The notes beneath the pieces are model-generated. The model searched no databases. It saw only the letters and a list, made by a program, of their open reading frames with translations, and was not told the DNA's origin. From the NCBI GenBank assembly GCA_003556955.1, contig PWQB01000330.1, forward strand, positions 1 through 6,024: 6,024 nt of DNA, given 5' to 3'. This document shows positions 5,887 to 6,024 of this stretch, in pieces (the stretch's first letter is position 1; the number at the start of each line of letters is the position of its first letter). This stretch comes from Nostocaceae cyanobacterium CSSed10_463m (lineage in GTDB: Bacteria; Cyanobacteriota; Cyanobacteriia; Cyanobacteriales; Nostocaceae). Both the position numbers and the translations under genes were made by a program.

Positions 5887-5913
5887 GGTGCGTTACGCTA
5901 CCGCTAACACACC
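5887..5913. repeat. Palindromic dispersed repeat (GGTGCGTTA…TAACACACC)
   Basis: GGTGCGTTA (5887-5895) and TAACACACC (5905-5913) are inverted with one mismatch around a 9-base loop. The motif is a familiar type of intergenic palindrome in Nostoc-like genomes. It lies 150 bases past the kinase stop, with AT-rich sequence between (5774-5886) that shows no supported gene. Its right edge touches the element starting at 5915. Confidence 0.6.
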
Positions 5914-5914
5914 C

Positions 5915-6024
5915 TACTGGATCGACACAGCTAAAATAGTGCATTAGGGAAAAAGCAGAAAACATTGATTTATCTCAATTTTCTCAAAAATCTATTGCAA
6001 CATTTTAGGCGTGTCGATCCACTA
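5915..6024. mobile_element. Small MITE-like element with ~33-base inverted ends, possibly cut by the window edge
   Basis: The left end (5915-5947, with core TGGATCGACAC at 5918-5928) and the right end (5992-6024, with core GTGTCGATCCA at 6011-6021) are inverted repeats agreeing at 27 of 33 positions by my alignment. The interior is only about 44 bases and AT-rich, with no coding capacity. TA is present at both outer edges (5915-5916 and 6023-6024), as expected for a TA-duplicating IS630/Tc1-type element. The right edge coincides with the end of the window, so the true boundary is unproven. Confidence 0.65.

Overview
The window looks like chromosomal DNA from a filamentous cyanobacterium of the Nostoc/Anabaena type. 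The evidence is its repeats: eight HIP1 octamers (GCGATCGC, two overlapping), heptanucleotide short tandem repeats (GTAATTC/GAATTAC, GTGCTGA) and many small palindromic dispersed repeats between genes. The four proteins are all of ordinary cyanobacterial types. No rRNA, tRNA, CRISPR, phage or defence genes are visible.

Layout, left to right. Positions 1-595 are non-coding and packed with repeats: a GAGACG hairpin, a short heptamer repeat, and a ~370-base element with inverted arms and a second palindrome in its centre (181-549). A GAATTAC heptamer array follows (562-606). Three genes then lie on the minus strand. In transcription order they are an ABC exporter half-transporter (4617 to 2893, TTG start), a bile acid:sodium symporter family carrier (2492 to 1626) and a divergent ribosomal protein L11 methyltransferase (PrmA) family protein (1543 to 596). 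The ABC gene and the carrier are separated by 400 bases that contain a 164-base MITE-like foldback element, six bases from the ABC stop codon. The carrier and the methyltransferase are 82 bases apart, with a GAGACG hairpin between them.

A 133-base divergent intergenic region separates the ABC gene from a plus-strand ROK-family sugar kinase (4751-5737). The kinase has all the usual motifs plus an in-frame insertion of about 18 arginine-rich residues encoded by dispersed-repeat DNA. A second heptamer array begins at its stop codon (5734-5773). The right end (5774-6024) is non-coding and holds a palindromic repeat and a ~110-base element with ~33-base inverted ends.

The genes do not form an obvious pathway: two are membrane transporters of unknown substrate, one is a probable protein methyltransferase and one a probable hexose kinase. 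The most notable content is the repeat load and its contact with genes. One repeat is translated inside the kinase, heptamer arrays supply the stop codons of two genes, and a MITE abuts the ABC gene's 3' end. I see no convincing new multi-gene system.
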